From Rathayibacter sp. VKM Ac-2857 (lineage in GTDB: Bacteria > Actinomycetota > Actinomycetes > Actinomycetales > Microbacteriaceae), in contig NZ_JABMLE010000002.1 in NCBI RefSeq assembly GCF_013205025.1, forward strand, positions 124,001 through 188,000: 64,000 nucleotides of DNA, read 5' to 3'. The notes under the pieces were generated by a model that was not told where the DNA came from, searched no databases, and saw nothing but the letters and a program-made list of their open reading frames with translations. Each line of letters begins with the position of its first letter. Position 1 is the stretch's first letter. Shown piece by piece: positions 25,466 through 34,342 of the stretch. A program made the position numbers and the translations under genes.

Positions 25466-26334
25466 GCAGCCGCCGCTGGTCCGGGCTCTGGGCCCGCGAG
25501 ATCCCGCCGGAGGCACCCGCCGTCGACGTGCTGATCCCGACAGTCGGCCGCTCGGCCGAGCTGGCGACGACCCTCGCGGGCCTCGCGGCGCAGGACGACC
25601 CGCCCTTCCGCGTGATCGTCAGCGACCAGTCGGACTCGGCCGCGACGGAGACCGATCCGACCGTGGTCTCGATGCTGCGCGTCCTCGCGGTCCAGGGCCG
25701 CGATCCCCTGGTGCGCCGCCACCTCCCCCGGCGCGGCCTCGCAGAGCAGCGACACTTCCTGCTCTCGCTCGCCACCGCCCCCGCGGTGCTCTACCTCGAC
25801 GACGACGTCTGGCTCGAGCCGGGGATGCTCGCGCGGCTGCACGAGGCGCTCGAGCGCCTGGACTGCGGCTTCGTCGGCTCGGCCGTCCAGGGGCTCTCCT
25901 ACCTCGGCGACGAGCGGCCGCACGAGCAGACCGCGTTCGAGCCCTGGGACGAGGGCGTGCGGCCCGAGCGGATCCGGCGGGGCACGCCGGAGTTCGAGCG
26001 CTGGCCGCTGCACAACGCCGCGAACCTCAGCCACGTGGCCGCCCGCCTCGACGTGCCGGAGGGCGCCTGGCGCGCCTACCGCGTCGCCTGGCTCGGGGCG
26101 TGCGTGCTCTACCGTCGCGAGGCGCTCGTCGCCTGCGGCGGCTTCGACTTCTGGGAGCAGCTGCCCCCGGAGCACAGCGGCGAGGACGTCGCCGCGCAGT
26201 GGCGCGTCATGGAGCGCTTCGGCGGCGCGGGGCTCGTCCCCAGCGGTGCCGTGCACCTCGAGACGCCCACGACGGTCACCGACCGGCGCGTCGACGCCTT
26301 CGACCGGCTCTTCACCGAAGAGCACCAGCACTGA
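25462..26334 (+). CDS. Glycosyltransferase family 2
   Basis: GT-A transferase of 290 residues starting at the GTG of a GTGA overlap. It has VDVLIPTVGRSAELATTLAGL at the front, the DxD-like LYLDDDVWLEPG, and an FDFWEQLPPEHSGED acceptor-side segment with a candidate catalytic Asp/Glu. No membrane helix is seen, so it is likely a cytosolic enzyme working on a lipid-linked or nucleotide-activated acceptor. The operon with hldE suggests it handles a heptose-containing product. Confidence 0.85.
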   Translation: MSSRRWSGLWAREIPPEAPAVDVLIPTVGRSAELATTLAGLAAQDDPPFRVIVSDQSDSAATETDPTVVSMLRVLAVQGRDPLVRRHLPRRGLAEQRHFLLSLATAPAVLYLDDDVWLEPGMLARLHEALERLDCGFVGSAVQGLSYLGDERPHEQTAFEPWDEGVRPERIRRGTPEFERWPLHNAANLSHVAARLDVPEGAWRAYRVAWLGACVLYRREALVACGGFDFWEQLPPEHSGEDVAAQWRVMERFGGAGLVPSGAVHLETPTTVTDRRVDAFDRLFTEEHQH

Positions 26335-26357
26335 CCGAACGACGAAAGGACAGCACG

Positions 26358-26549
26358 ATGGATGCACCCAACCCGATCCAGGTCCAGAAGTACCTCGCCG
26401 GGATCGACTACCCGGCCTCGAAGGACACGATCGTCGAGACCGCCGAGAAGGAGGGCGCCGACAGCGACGTCCTCGACGCGCTCCGCGCCATCCCGGCCGG
26501 CGACTACGACAAGCCCACCGACGTGAGCTCCGCCGTCTCGAACGTCTGA
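26358..26549 (+). CDS. Small DUF2795 protein
   Basis: Protein of 63 residues with the DUF2795 pattern: NPIQVQKYLAGIDYPASKDTIVETAEKEGAD, then LDALRAIPAGDYDKPTDVSSAV. It is soluble and acidic. GAAAGGA lies eight bases before the ATG. The family is common in Actinobacteria and has no assigned function. It follows the GT2 gene by 23 bp. Confidence 0.88.
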   Translation: MDAPNPIQVQKYLAGIDYPASKDTIVETAEKEGADSDVLDALRAIPAGDYDKPTDVSSAVSNV

Positions 26550-26557
26550 CCCCCTCC

Positions 26558-26616
26558 GCGAGATGCCACTTGTGAGCACGACACGCCGTGTCGCCCGCCC
26601 ACAAGTGGCATCTCGC
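26558..26616. repeat. Long hairpin repeat, family 2 (copy 2)
   Basis: Perfect 17-base arms (26558-26574 and 26600-26616) with inner stem CGACAC/GTGTCG. It starts eight bases after the DUF2795 stop, in the gap facing the converging recQ gene, so it may act as a terminator. Confidence 0.85.
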
Positions 26617-26652
26617 ACGTGGAGGTCGCACCTCCGGTGCGGCTGCCCTTCC

Positions 26653-26696
26653 ATGCTGGTCGAGTAGTCGTCCGCACGACGACGTGAGGTCGCACC
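26653..26696. repeat. Decayed BIME-like arm
   Basis: Begins ATGCTGGTCGAGTAG, then the stem TCGTC-CGCA-CGACGA, but the closing CGTATCGAGACC is replaced by CGTGAGGTCGCACC. The motif GAGGTCGCACCT recurs just upstream at 26623, so local duplication may be involved. Confidence 0.5.
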
Positions 26697-26716
26697 TGCG
26701 GTGCGGCGCCCGCTTC

Positions 26717-26843
26717 ATGCTGGTCGAGTAGCCCCGAAGGGGCGTATCGAGACCCACCGTCCTCAGCACGACGGTCTGCAGACCCGGTCTCCTGACGCAG
26801 GTGGATCTCGATACGCCCGCTGCGCGGGCTACTCGATCAGCAT
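26717..26843. repeat. BIME-like repeat, full element
   Basis: GGTC-type arm left, CTGCAG spacer, GATC-type arm right. Part of the 401-bp gap between DUF2795 and recQ that otherwise holds only repeats. Confidence 0.87.
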
Positions 26844-26897
26844 GGAGGCCGCCTCCGGGACGAGACGCTTCCTGCACTGACGACGGTCCCTTCCCTG

Positions 26898-26937
26898 CCG
26901 GTCGAGTAGCCGTCCGTAGGACGGCGTATCGAGACCC
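26898..26937. repeat. BIME-like single arm
   Basis: GGTC-type arm with stem GCCGTCC-GTA-GGACGGC. The stem sequence differs from most copies, yet pairing is complete. It lies 14 bp from the recQ stop. Confidence 0.82.
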
Positions 26938-26950
26938 GCCCCGCCCGCAC

Positions 26951-28729
26951 TCAGGCCGAGACGGCCTCCCGCTCTTTCAGCACGCCCGACTCCAGCGCCG
27001 CGAACGACAGCACCTTGTACCCCTCCGTCTCGAAGAAGATCGTCGCGCGATCGTCCTCGACGCTCATGACGGTCCCGGCACCCCACTCGCGGTGCTCGAC
27101 GGCCTCGTCGACGCTCAACGGTGCGTCGGAGGGAGCCGCGGACGCCGCCTCGTCGGCCGTCTCCTGGCGCGCCTCGTGCCGCTCGCAGCCGTCGCAGTTG
27201 CCGCACCACTCCGGACCCTCGACCCCGAAGTAGTCGAGCAGCACGCGCCGACGGCACTGCGTCGTCTCGGCATACGCCCGCATCATCGACAGCCGCGACT
27301 CGGCGATCCGCTCGCGGGAGGAGAGCTCCTCCTTCACCGCGCGCACCGCGTCGTCGCCGCTCGCGTCGCTCACGGCCCGCAGCCCGCCGTCGGTCTCCAG
27401 CAGATCCGCCTCGGCGAGGTCATTCACCAACCGCGCGACGGTGCGCGGCGACTTGCCCAGCGCCTCCGCCAGCTCAGCGACCTGCACGCCCGGCTTGTCG
27501 GACACGGCCGCCCACACCACGCGCAGCGCGGCCGGCTCGACCCGGCGCTTGGCGAAGAAGCGGCGCAGCCCCAGGTCCTCGAGCCGGTAGTGCAGCGCAC
27601 CGGTGGCCGGCTCGCCGTCGCGCCCCGAGCGCCCGATCTCCTGGTAGTACGCGTCCAGCGACTCGGTCGTCGTCGCGTGCAGCACGTAGCGCACGTCGGC
27701 GCGATCGATCCCCATTCCGAAGGCGGAGGTGGCGACCACCACGTCGAGGTCGCCGTCGCGCCAGCGCTCGTGCACCTCGCGCCGCTCGCTCGTCTTGAGC
27801 CCCGCATGATAGGCCGCGACGCTCCGGCCCGAGTCCGCGATCTCCGCCGCATAGGTCTCGGTCTCCTTGCGCGTGGCCACGTAGACGAGCCCCGGCGCCG
27901 TCCAGCTGCGCGCCTCCTCGACCACGGCCGCGCGCTTCTCGTTCTCGCTCTCGTGGCGGTGCACCACGAGCCGGATCTCGGGGCGGTCGACGCCGTGCAC
28001 CTGCACCTCGGGGTCGGTCATGCCGAGCCGCTCGATGATCTCCTCGCGCACCGGACGGGAGGCGGTCGCGGTCATCGCGAGCACCGGCGGCTCGCCCAGC
28101 GCGCTGCGGACGTCCTTCAGCCGCAGGTAGTCCGGGCGGAAGTCGTGACCCCAGGAGGAGACGCAGTGCGCCTCGTCGACGACGAGGAGCGAGACGCCGG
28201 CCGCGGCGAGCCGCGCGACGTTCTCCTCCTTGGCCAGCTGCTCCGGAGCGAGCAGCACGTACAGCGGTCCGCCCTCGTCGATGCGCTCCCAGGCGCGCGC
28301 GACGGCGGCGGCACCCTGAGCGGAGTTGATGGCGACGGCGGGCGGCGCGGCCGGCGCGGCCGCGATCGAGGCGAGCTGGTCGGCCTGCAGCGCGACCAGC
28401 GGCGAGACGACGAGCACGACGCCCCCGCGCTCGGCACCGGCGATCTGATACACGGCTGACTTGCCGCCGCCCGTCGCGAGGACGAGCAGCGTGTCGCGGC
28501 CGGCCGCGGCGGACTCGATCGCCTCGCGCTGCCCCGGCAGCAGCGACGTCCAGCCGAAGTCCTCGCGGGCGATCCGGTCGACGCTGCCGCGCGTGATCGT
28601 CTTCGCGGTCGTCTTCTGGGCTGTAGCGGTCTTCTTCGCGCGGCTCTTCTCGGCGGCGGCGATCTTCGTGGCAGTGGCCTTCTTCGTGGCGGTGGTATCG
28701 GAACTGCGGGTCGTGCGGGACGAGCTCAT
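26951..28729 (-). CDS. recQ: RecQ-family ATP-dependent DNA helicase
   Basis: SF2 helicase of 592 residues that unwinds DNA 3' to 5' in recombination and repair. An N-terminal tail of about 45 residues is rich in Lys, Ala and Thr (ATKKATATK, SRAKKTATAQ), a basic disordered arm. Walker A is ATGGGKS at 85-91, the DEAH box is VVDEAHCVSSWGHDFRPDYLR, and motif VI is QEIGRSGRDGEPA. The zinc site is made by CRRRVLLDYF and CGNCDGC. The C-terminal part is a short RQC-like region; no clear HRDC domain is visible. BIME repeats lie on both sides. Confidence 0.93.
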   Translation of the reverse strand: MSSSRTTRSSDTTATKKATATKIAAAEKSRAKKTATAQKTTAKTITRGSVDRIAREDFGWTSLLPGQREAIESAAAGRDTLLVLATGGGKSAVYQIAGAERGGVVLVVSPLVALQADQLASIAAAPAAPPAVAINSAQGAAAVARAWERIDEGGPLYVLLAPEQLAKEENVARLAAAGVSLLVVDEAHCVSSWGHDFRPDYLRLKDVRSALGEPPVLAMTATASRPVREEIIERLGMTDPEVQVHGVDRPEIRLVVHRHESENEKRAAVVEEARSWTAPGLVYVATRKETETYAAEIADSGRSVAAYHAGLKTSERREVHERWRDGDLDVVVATSAFGMGIDRADVRYVLHATTTESLDAYYQEIGRSGRDGEPATGALHYRLEDLGLRRFFAKRRVEPAALRVVWAAVSDKPGVQVAELAEALGKSPRTVARLVNDLAEADLLETDGGLRAVSDASGDDAVRAVKEELSSRERIAESRLSMMRAYAETTQCRRRVLLDYFGVEGPEWCGNCDGCERHEARQETADEAASAAPSDAPLSVDEAVEHREWGAGTVMSVEDDRATIFFETEGYKVLSFAALESGVLKEREAVSA

Positions 28730-28871
28730 GCTTCGACGCTACGACTCCCTCCTCGCCGAGCGTCTCCGCTTGACAGCTCCGGGGAGCACGGTGAAGCCGT
28801 CACCCCGCCTCATGCTGGTCGCAGAGCGCTGGAGTGCCCCCATGGTGGTCGAGTAGCGCCGCTGCCGACCC

Positions 28872-28998
28872 ATGCTGGTCGAGTAGCGCCGCGGGCGCGT
28901 ATCGAGACCCGCCGTCCTCAGCAGGGCGGGCCTGCAGACTTCTGTTCCGACGCTGGTGGATCTCGATACGCCCGCTCCGCGGGCTACTCGATCAGCAT
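28872..28998. repeat. BIME-like repeat, full element
   Basis: GGTC-type arm with stem GCGCC-GCG-GGCGC on the left, spacer with CTGCAG, GATC-type arm right. Shorter scraps of the arm start (ATGCTGGTCG, ATGGTGGTCGAGTAGCGCCG) precede it at 28811 and 28851. It lies in the 474-bp gap after the recQ start. Confidence 0.86.
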
Positions 28999-29082
28999 GA
29001 AGACAGCCGCTCATCAGCATGCAGGCAACTGCTCGATCAGCATGAAGGCGGCTGCTCGTTCAGCAGTCACCGCGCTCGGATC

Positions 29083-29123
29083 ATGCTGGTCGAGTAGCGC
29101 CGGAGGCGCGTATCGAGACCCGC
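29083..29123. repeat. BIME-like single arm
   Basis: GGTC-type arm with stem GCGCC-GGA-GGCGC. Between it and the previous element two short ATCAGCATGAAG(A/G)C repeats occur. Confidence 0.8.
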
Positions 29124-29203
29124 CCACCGCCGGAACGTGTCAAGACCCTGCCGCCCGCGACCACCCGCGTGCTCGGATGGATCCACCGACGAGAGGAGCC
29201 CCC

Positions 29204-29467
29204 GTGCCCGAGAACGTGAACGAGGACCTGCCCGAGCAGGAGTCCGACCTGACCCCGAACACCGGCGGCGCCCAGACCGTGCTGCCCGGCGAGGACGCGA
29301 CCGACGCCAGCGCCGCGGGCGCCGCTCCCGGTGGCACCGCCATCGACCGCGGCGTCTCCGACACCGTCACGGAGGGCGACAGCGCCGGCGACACCGTCTC
29401 CGGCGACGCCGACCTCCCCGACGACACCGACGGCCCCGTCACCGACGACCGCGCCTCCGCCGACTGA
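29204..29467 (+). CDS. Small acidic hypothetical protein
   Basis: Protein of 87 residues with a good GAGAGGAG ribosome site and GTG start. It is very acidic and rich in Asp, Thr, Gly and Ala, with runs such as TVTEGDSAGDTVSGDADLPD. It has no Cys, Phe or Trp and no hydrophobic segment, and is most likely disordered. I do not recognise a family. The strong ribosome site, clear third-position GC bias and following family-2 hairpin argue for a real gene. Confidence 0.65.
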   Translation: MPENVNEDLPEQESDLTPNTGGAQTVLPGEDATDASAAGAAPGGTAIDRGVSDTVTEGDSAGDTVSGDADLPDDTDGPVTDDRASAD

Positions 29468-29484
29468 GCCGAGCCCGTCACCGC

Positions 29485-29547
29485 CCGCGAGATGCCACTT
29501 GCGTACGCGACACGCCGTGAGAAGCGTGCACAAGTGGCATCTCGCGG
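29485..29547. repeat. Long hairpin repeat, family 2 (copy 3)
   Basis: Arms of 24 bases (29485-29508 and 29524-29547) match at 22 positions around the core GAGATGCCACTT. The inner stem seen in copies 1 and 2 is lost. It is again placed between converging genes, eight bases from the FAH-hydrolase stop. Confidence 0.82.
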
Positions 29548-29554
29548 AGACGCG

Positions 29555-30340
29555 TCAGCCCCGGGACACCACCGGGCTGAAGAGCGTGCCGATGCCCTCG
29601 ATGTCGATCGCGACCGTGTCGCCGTTCGCGATCGGCCCGACGCCCGCCGGCGTCCCGGTCAAGATGATGTCGCCCGGCAGCAGCGTGAACACGCGCGACA
29701 CGTACGCGATGATCTCGGGCACCCCGTGGATCATGTCGCCCGTGTTCCCGGACTGCAGCCGCCGCCCGTTCACCCGCGTCTCGAGCGCGCTCTCGTTCCA
29801 GACGAACTCGGTCTCGATGACCGGCCCGATCGGGCAGAACGTGTCGTAGCCCTTGGCCCGCGCCCACTGCCCGTCCGACTTCTGCAGGTCGCGCGCCGTG
29901 ACGTCGTTCGCGATCGTGTAGCCGAAGACGACGTCCTCGTAGTCCTCCGCCCGCACGTTCTTCGCGATCGCGCCGATCACGATCGCGAGCTCGCCCTCGA
30001 ACTCCACCTGCTGGCTGTCCTCGGGCAGCACGATCGCCTCGTCCGGCCCGATCACCGAGGTGTTCGGCTTCAGGAACATCAGCGGCTCGGCCGGAGCGTC
30101 GCCGCCCATCTCGGCCGCGTGGTCGGAGTAGTTCTTGCCGATCCCGATCACCTTCGAGCGCGGGATCACCGGCGCGAGCAGCTTCGCCTCGGCGAGCGGG
30201 ATCCGCTCCCCCGTGGTCTCGAAGCCCGCGAACATCGGGTCGCCGGCGAGCACGACCAGGTCGTCCTCGTCCAGGATCCCGAAGTGGATCGCGCCCCCGT
30301 TGTCCCCGGAGCGCTGCGTGGCGAATCGTGCGATCTTCAT
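29555..30340 (-). CDS. Fumarylacetoacetate hydrolase-family protein
   Basis: Enzyme of 261 residues of the FAH/MhpD family. It has GKNYSDHAAEMG, PLMFLKPNTSVIGP and the metal-binding glutamates in VEFEGELAIVIG, then LPGDIILTGTPAGVGP. Such enzymes cleave or decarboxylate acylpyruvate-type diketo acids with a divalent metal. It overlaps ilvE by ATGA and follows leuB, so it is co-transcribed with branched-chain amino-acid genes. The substrate is not known; a tautomerase or oxaloacetate decarboxylase role is also possible. Confidence 0.9.
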   Translation of the reverse strand: MKIARFATQRSGDNGGAIHFGILDEDDLVVLAGDPMFAGFETTGERIPLAEAKLLAPVIPRSKVIGIGKNYSDHAAEMGGDAPAEPLMFLKPNTSVIGPDEAIVLPEDSQQVEFEGELAIVIGAIAKNVRAEDYEDVVFGYTIANDVTARDLQKSDGQWARAKGYDTFCPIGPVIETEFVWNESALETRVNGRRLQSGNTGDMIHGVPEIIAYVSRVFTLLPGDIILTGTPAGVGPIANGDTVAIDIEGIGTLFSPVVSRG

Positions 30341-31443
30341 GCGTCCAACCTCGTCATCCAGCCGTGCGTGTCCTCGCGACGTCCGTACTGGATGTCGGTC
30401 AGCTCCTCGCGCAGCGACATCGTCAGCGCGCCGGCCGGCGCGCCCTCGTGGCCCACCGAGAAGCCGTCACCCTTGAGCTCGGCGATCGGCGTGATGACCG
30501 CCGCGGTCCCGCAGGCGAACACCTCGACCACGTCGCCGGATTCGACCCCGTCGCGCCACTCGTCGATCGACACCTGGCGGCGCTCCACGCGGTGGCCGCG
30601 GTCCTCGGCCAGCTGCAGCACGCTGTCGCGGGTGATCCCCTCGAGGATCGAGTCCGACTCCGGTGTGACGAGCGTGCCGTCCTTCTTCACCAGCACCACG
30701 TTCATGCCGCCGAGCTCCTCGATCCAGCGGGACTCCTGCGAGTCGAGGAAGAGAACCTGCGCGCAGCCGTGCTGGTACGCCTCCTGCTGCGGCAGCAGCG
30801 ACGAGGCGTAGTTGCCGCCGGTCTTCGCCGCTCCCGTGCCGCCCTTGCCCGCGCGGGCGAAGGACGTCGACAGCCAGATCGACACCGGGGCCACGCCGCC
30901 GGAGAAGTAGGCGCCGGCCGGGCTCGCGATCACGTAGTAGCCGACCTCCTCGGCCGCGCGCACGCCGAGGAACGCCTCCTTGGCGAACATGAACGGCCGC
31001 AGGTACAGGCTCGTCTCCGGCTCGGACGGCACCCACGCGCCGTCCGCCGCGATCAGCTGCCGCAGCGACTCGACGAACAGCTCGGTCGGCAGCTCGGGCA
31101 GCGCGAGCCGGCGGGCGGAGCGCTGCAGCCGGCCGGCGTTCGCCTCGGGGCGGAAGGTCCAGATCGAGCCGTCCGCGTGGCGGTAGGCCTTCATCCCCTC
31201 GAAGATCTCCTGCGCGTAGTGCAGCACGGCCGCGGCCGGGTCGAGCTGGATCGGTCCGTACGGCTCGACGCGCGGCTGGTGCCAGCCATCGGCGCGCGAC
31301 CAGCGGATGTCGACCATGTGGTCGGTGAAGTGGACCCCGAAGCCGGGGTTCGCGAGGATGCGGGCGCGCTCCTCGTCGGAGCGGGGCGCGGGGTTGGCGG
31401 TCACCTCGAAGGCGAGGTCCTGCGCGGAGAGGATGTCGGTCAT
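30337..31443 (-). CDS. ilvE: Branched-chain amino-acid aminotransferase
   Basis: Fold-type IV PLP enzyme of 368 residues that forms Val, Leu and Ile from their keto acids. It shows FTDHMVDIRWS, AQEIFEGMKAYRHADGSIWTFRP, the Lys of GAAKTGGNYASSLL that should bind PLP, and SILEGITRDSVLQLAEDRG. Length and layout match the long (360-residue) actinobacterial and mitochondrial form. It lies 55 bp after leuB in the same direction. Confidence 0.95.
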   Translation of the reverse strand: MTDILSAQDLAFEVTANPAPRSDEERARILANPGFGVHFTDHMVDIRWSRADGWHQPRVEPYGPIQLDPAAAVLHYAQEIFEGMKAYRHADGSIWTFRPEANAGRLQRSARRLALPELPTELFVESLRQLIAADGAWVPSEPETSLYLRPFMFAKEAFLGVRAAEEVGYYVIASPAGAYFSGGVAPVSIWLSTSFARAGKGGTGAAKTGGNYASSLLPQQEAYQHGCAQVLFLDSQESRWIEELGGMNVVLVKKDGTLVTPESDSILEGITRDSVLQLAEDRGHRVERRQVSIDEWRDGVESGDVVEVFACGTAAVITPIAELKGDGFSVGHEGAPAGALTMSLREELTDIQYGRREDTHGWMTRLDA

Positions 31444-31498
31444 GAGGGGTTCTTCCTGGAGTGGCGTGGGGCCCAGGGGCGGGGGCCGGAGAGGAGGG

Positions 31499-32548
31499 TC
31501 AGCGGAGCCGCGAGACGACGGAGTCGCCGATCGCGGCCGTGGAGCGCGGGGTGCCGTCGCGCGACTCGATGTCGGCGGTCACGGCCGCCGTCACGCGGGC
31601 GGCCTCGTCGCCGCGACCCAGGTGGTCGAGCAGCAGCGCCACCGACAGGATCGCGGCGGTCGGATCGGCGAGCTGCTTCCCGGCGATGTCGGGCGCGGAT
31701 CCGTGGACCGGCTCGAACATGCTGGGGAACGCGCCGTCGGGGTTGATGTTGCCCGAGGCCGCGAGTCCGATGCCGCCGCTGATCGCGCCGGCCAGATCGG
31801 TCAGGATGTCGCCGAACAGGTTGTCGGTGACGATGACGTCGAACCTAGCAGGATCGGTCACCAGGAAGATCGTCGCCGCGTCCACGTGGAGGTAGTCGAC
31901 GGCCACGTCCTCGTAGGTGGCCCCCACCTCGTCCACGAGCCGCTTCCACAGCGAGCCCGCGAAGACCAGGACGTTCGTCTTGTGCACCAGCGTCAGCTTC
32001 GAGCGGCGCTTGCGGGCCAGCTCGAAGGCGTGCCGGACGACGCGCTCGACGCCGTAGGCCGTGTTCACCGAGACCTCGTTGGCGATCTCGTGCGGCGTCC
32101 CCTGGCGGATCGACCCGCCGTTGCCGACGTACGGACCCTCCGTGCCCTCGCGGACGACGACGAAGTCGACCTCGCCGGGCGCCGACAGCGGCGACGGCAC
32201 TCCCGCGTAGAGGCGGGTCGGGCGGAGGTTGACGTAGTGGTCGAGCGCGAAGCGCAGGCGCAGCAGCAGCCCGCGCTCGATGTTCGCGTCCTTGAGGCGC
32301 GGGTCACCGGGCACGCCGCCGACGGCGCCGAGCAGGATCGCGTCGTGCGCGCTGATCGAGGCGAGGTCCTCGTCGGCGAGGACGTCGCCGGTCTCGAGGT
32401 ACCGGCCGGCGCCGAGCGAGAACGGCGTCTTCTCGATCACCAGGTCGGAGTCGGCGGTGACGGCGTCGAGGACCTTCACGGCCTCGGCGATCACCTCCGG
32501 TCCGATCCCGTCTCCGGGGATGACGGCGAGCTTCACGGTGCGGGTCAT
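31499..32548 (-). CDS. leuB: 3-isopropylmalate dehydrogenase
   Basis: NAD-dependent decarboxylating dehydrogenase of leucine synthesis, 349 residues. It starts [15 protein letters not shown] and has [20 protein letters not shown] with the arginines that bind malate, and the metal site in [23 protein letters not shown]. It also has [14 protein letters not shown] for NAD binding. A longer in-frame upstream extension lacks family similarity, so the ATG at 32548 is preferred. First gene of the leuB-ilvE-FAH unit. Confidence 0.96.
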   Translation of the reverse strand: MTRTVKLAVIPGDGIGPEVIAEAVKVLDAVTADSDLVIEKTPFSLGAGRYLETGDVLADEDLASISAHDAILLGAVGGVPGDPRLKDANIERGLLLRLRFALDHYVNLRPTRLYAGVPSPLSAPGEVDFVVVREGTEGPYVGNGGSIRQGTPHEIANEVSVNTAYGVERVVRHAFELARKRRSKLTLVHKTNVLVFAGSLWKRLVDEVGATYEDVAVDYLHVDAATIFLVTDPARFDVIVTDNLFGDILTDLAGAISGGIGLAASGNINPDGAFPSMFEPVHGSAPDIAGKQLADPTAAILSVALLLDHLGRGDEAARVTAAVTADIESRDGTPRSTAAIGDSVVSRLR

Positions 32549-32687
32549 GGCGGTCCTCAGACGTGCGGGAGCACGGGGTGTGGGCACGGAGCGTGCGAGC
32601 ACGGGGGCGTGCGGAGCACTCGAGCGTGCGGGGCAGGAGACCAGCCCAGCGTACTCTCGGGCCGCCGCCCGCGCCGGTCGCGCCGCG

Positions 32688-34250
32688 TCAGCTCCGGCGC
32701 AGGCGCCAGGCCGCGACGACACCGGCGAGCAGCACCAGTCCGACGCCGATCCAGGCCGACCAGCCGACGCCCGCGTCGAACGCGGCTCCGGCCGAGGCGA
32801 GCAGGCTGGACGCCGACTCGGACGGGATCTCGCCCGCGACCGCGACCGCACCGCCCAGGGTCTCCCCCGCGCGCTGCGCCTGCCCGGCGTCGAGGCCCTC
32901 GGGCAGCACGACACCGCTCCGGTAGGCGGCCGTCAGCACCGTGCCGAGCGTCGCCGTGCCGAGCACCGCGCCCAGCTCGTACGCCGTCTCCGACACCGCG
33001 GAGGCGGACCCGGCCTTGTCGGCGGGCGCGTTCGCGAGCACCAGCTCGTTCGAGACGGTCTCGGCCGCGCCGATCCCGAGGCCGAGGAAGGCGAACGAGA
33101 CCGCGACGGTCAGCGCGGAGGCGCCGCCGGGCGCCGCGCTGCCGATCGCGAGCAGCGCGTAGCCGACCGCCGAGATCACGAGTCCGGCCGGCACGACGAT
33201 CCGCGGCGAGATCCGCCGGGCGATCGGCACCACGCCGAGCCCCGCGCCGATCATCACCACGAGTCCCGGCACCAGCACCAGCCCCGCCTCGAGCGGCGAG
33301 AGGCCGACCACGAGCTGGAGGTGCTGCGAGACGAAGAACAGCCCGCCCACCAGCGCGACCACGCTGAGCAGGTTGACCAGGATGGCCGCGCTGAACGAGC
33401 CGCGGCGGAAGAGCGAGAGGTCGAGCATCGGCACCTCGCGGCGCTGCTGCCGGCGCACGAAGAGCACGCCGCTGACGACGCCGACCACGAGCGAGAGCAC
33501 CGCGACCGCGTCGATCCCGTGCTCGGCGGCCGACTTGATCGCGTAGACGATCGGCGCCATCGTCGCGAGCGAGAGCACGATGCTGACGACGTCGACCGGC
33601 CCGGGCTTGGGGTCGCGCGACTCCGGCACCAGGATCGGCGCGAGCACCACCAGGGGCAGCAGCACCGGCACCGCGAGCAGGAACACGGAGCCCCAGGGGA
33701 AGTTCTCCAGCAGCACGCCGCCGACCAGCGGACCGACGGCGGAGCCGACCGCGAAGCCGGTCGCCCAGATCGCGATCGCCATCCGGCGCTGGTCGCGGTT
33801 CGGAAAGAGGCTGCGCAGGAGCGAGAGGGTCGAGGGCATCAGGGTCGCGCCGAAGAGACCGAGTGCGGCGCGGGCGGCGATCAGGGCGCCGGCCGTCGGC
33901 GCGAAGGCCGCGGCGACGGAGACGACCGCGAAGCCGACCGCGCCGATCAGCAGGAGCTTCCGCCGGCCGACCCGGTCGCCGAGGCTGCCCATCGCCACCA
34001 GCAGTCCGGCGAGCACGAGCGGGTAGGCGTCGACGATCCAGAGCAGCTCGGTGCCGGAGGGCCCGAGGTCCTCGGCGATCAGCGGCAGCGCGAAGTTGAG
34101 GACGGTGTTGTCGACCGAGACGAGCAGCACCGGCAGCATCAGCACCGCGAGCGCGAACCAGGCGCGGCGGCCGACGCGAGGTCCGTCGGGCTCGACGGCG
34201 GCTCGGCCGGTGGTGGTGACGGTGGCGACGGATGCGGTGCGGGCGGACAC
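32688..34250 (-). CDS. MFS drug efflux transporter, DHA2 (14-helix) family
   Basis: Membrane protein of 520 residues with about 14 hydrophobic helices. Motif A-like text [16 protein letters not shown] follows helix 2, motif C-like [18 protein letters not shown] follows helix 5, and D1-type [16 protein letters not shown] lies in helix 2. This is the EmrB/QacA pattern of proton-driven export. It is divergent from a TetR gene with a shared 92-bp control region. The substrate is unknown. The start is GTG. Confidence 0.93.
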   Translation of the reverse strand: MSARTASVATVTTTGRAAVEPDGPRVGRRAWFALAVLMLPVLLVSVDNTVLNFALPLIAEDLGPSGTELLWIVDAYPLVLAGLLVAMGSLGDRVGRRKLLLIGAVGFAVVSVAAAFAPTAGALIAARAALGLFGATLMPSTLSLLRSLFPNRDQRRMAIAIWATGFAVGSAVGPLVGGVLLENFPWGSVFLLAVPVLLPLVVLAPILVPESRDPKPGPVDVVSIVLSLATMAPIVYAIKSAAEHGIDAVAVLSLVVGVVSGVLFVRRQQRREVPMLDLSLFRRGSFSAAILVNLLSVVALVGGLFFVSQHLQLVVGLSPLEAGLVLVPGLVVMIGAGLGVVPIARRISPRIVVPAGLVISAVGYALLAIGSAAPGGASALTVAVSFAFLGLGIGAAETVSNELVLANAPADKAGSASAVSETAYELGAVLGTATLGTVLTAAYRSGVVLPEGLDAGQAQRAGETLGGAVAVAGEIPSESASSLLASAGAAFDAGVGWSAWIGVGLVLLAGVVAAWRLRRS

Positions 34251-34287
34251 AGTGGTGCTCTCTTTCGAACGGAGTGATCGCGACCGA

Positions 34288-34310
34288 GTATACCGTCCAG
34301 CCGGTACAGT
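34288..34310. promoter_or_regulatory. TetR operator candidate with overlapping promoters
   Basis: The inverted repeat TACCG-N6-CGGTA (34291-34306) lies in the divergent gap. On its left edge the minus strand reads TATACT, a good -10 for the transporter gene. On its right edge the plus strand reads TACAGT, a possible -10 for the TetR gene. Bound repressor would cover both. Confidence 0.6.
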
Positions 34311-34342
34311 AGCCAGGAGCGGAACCGGGATCCGTCCCTAGG

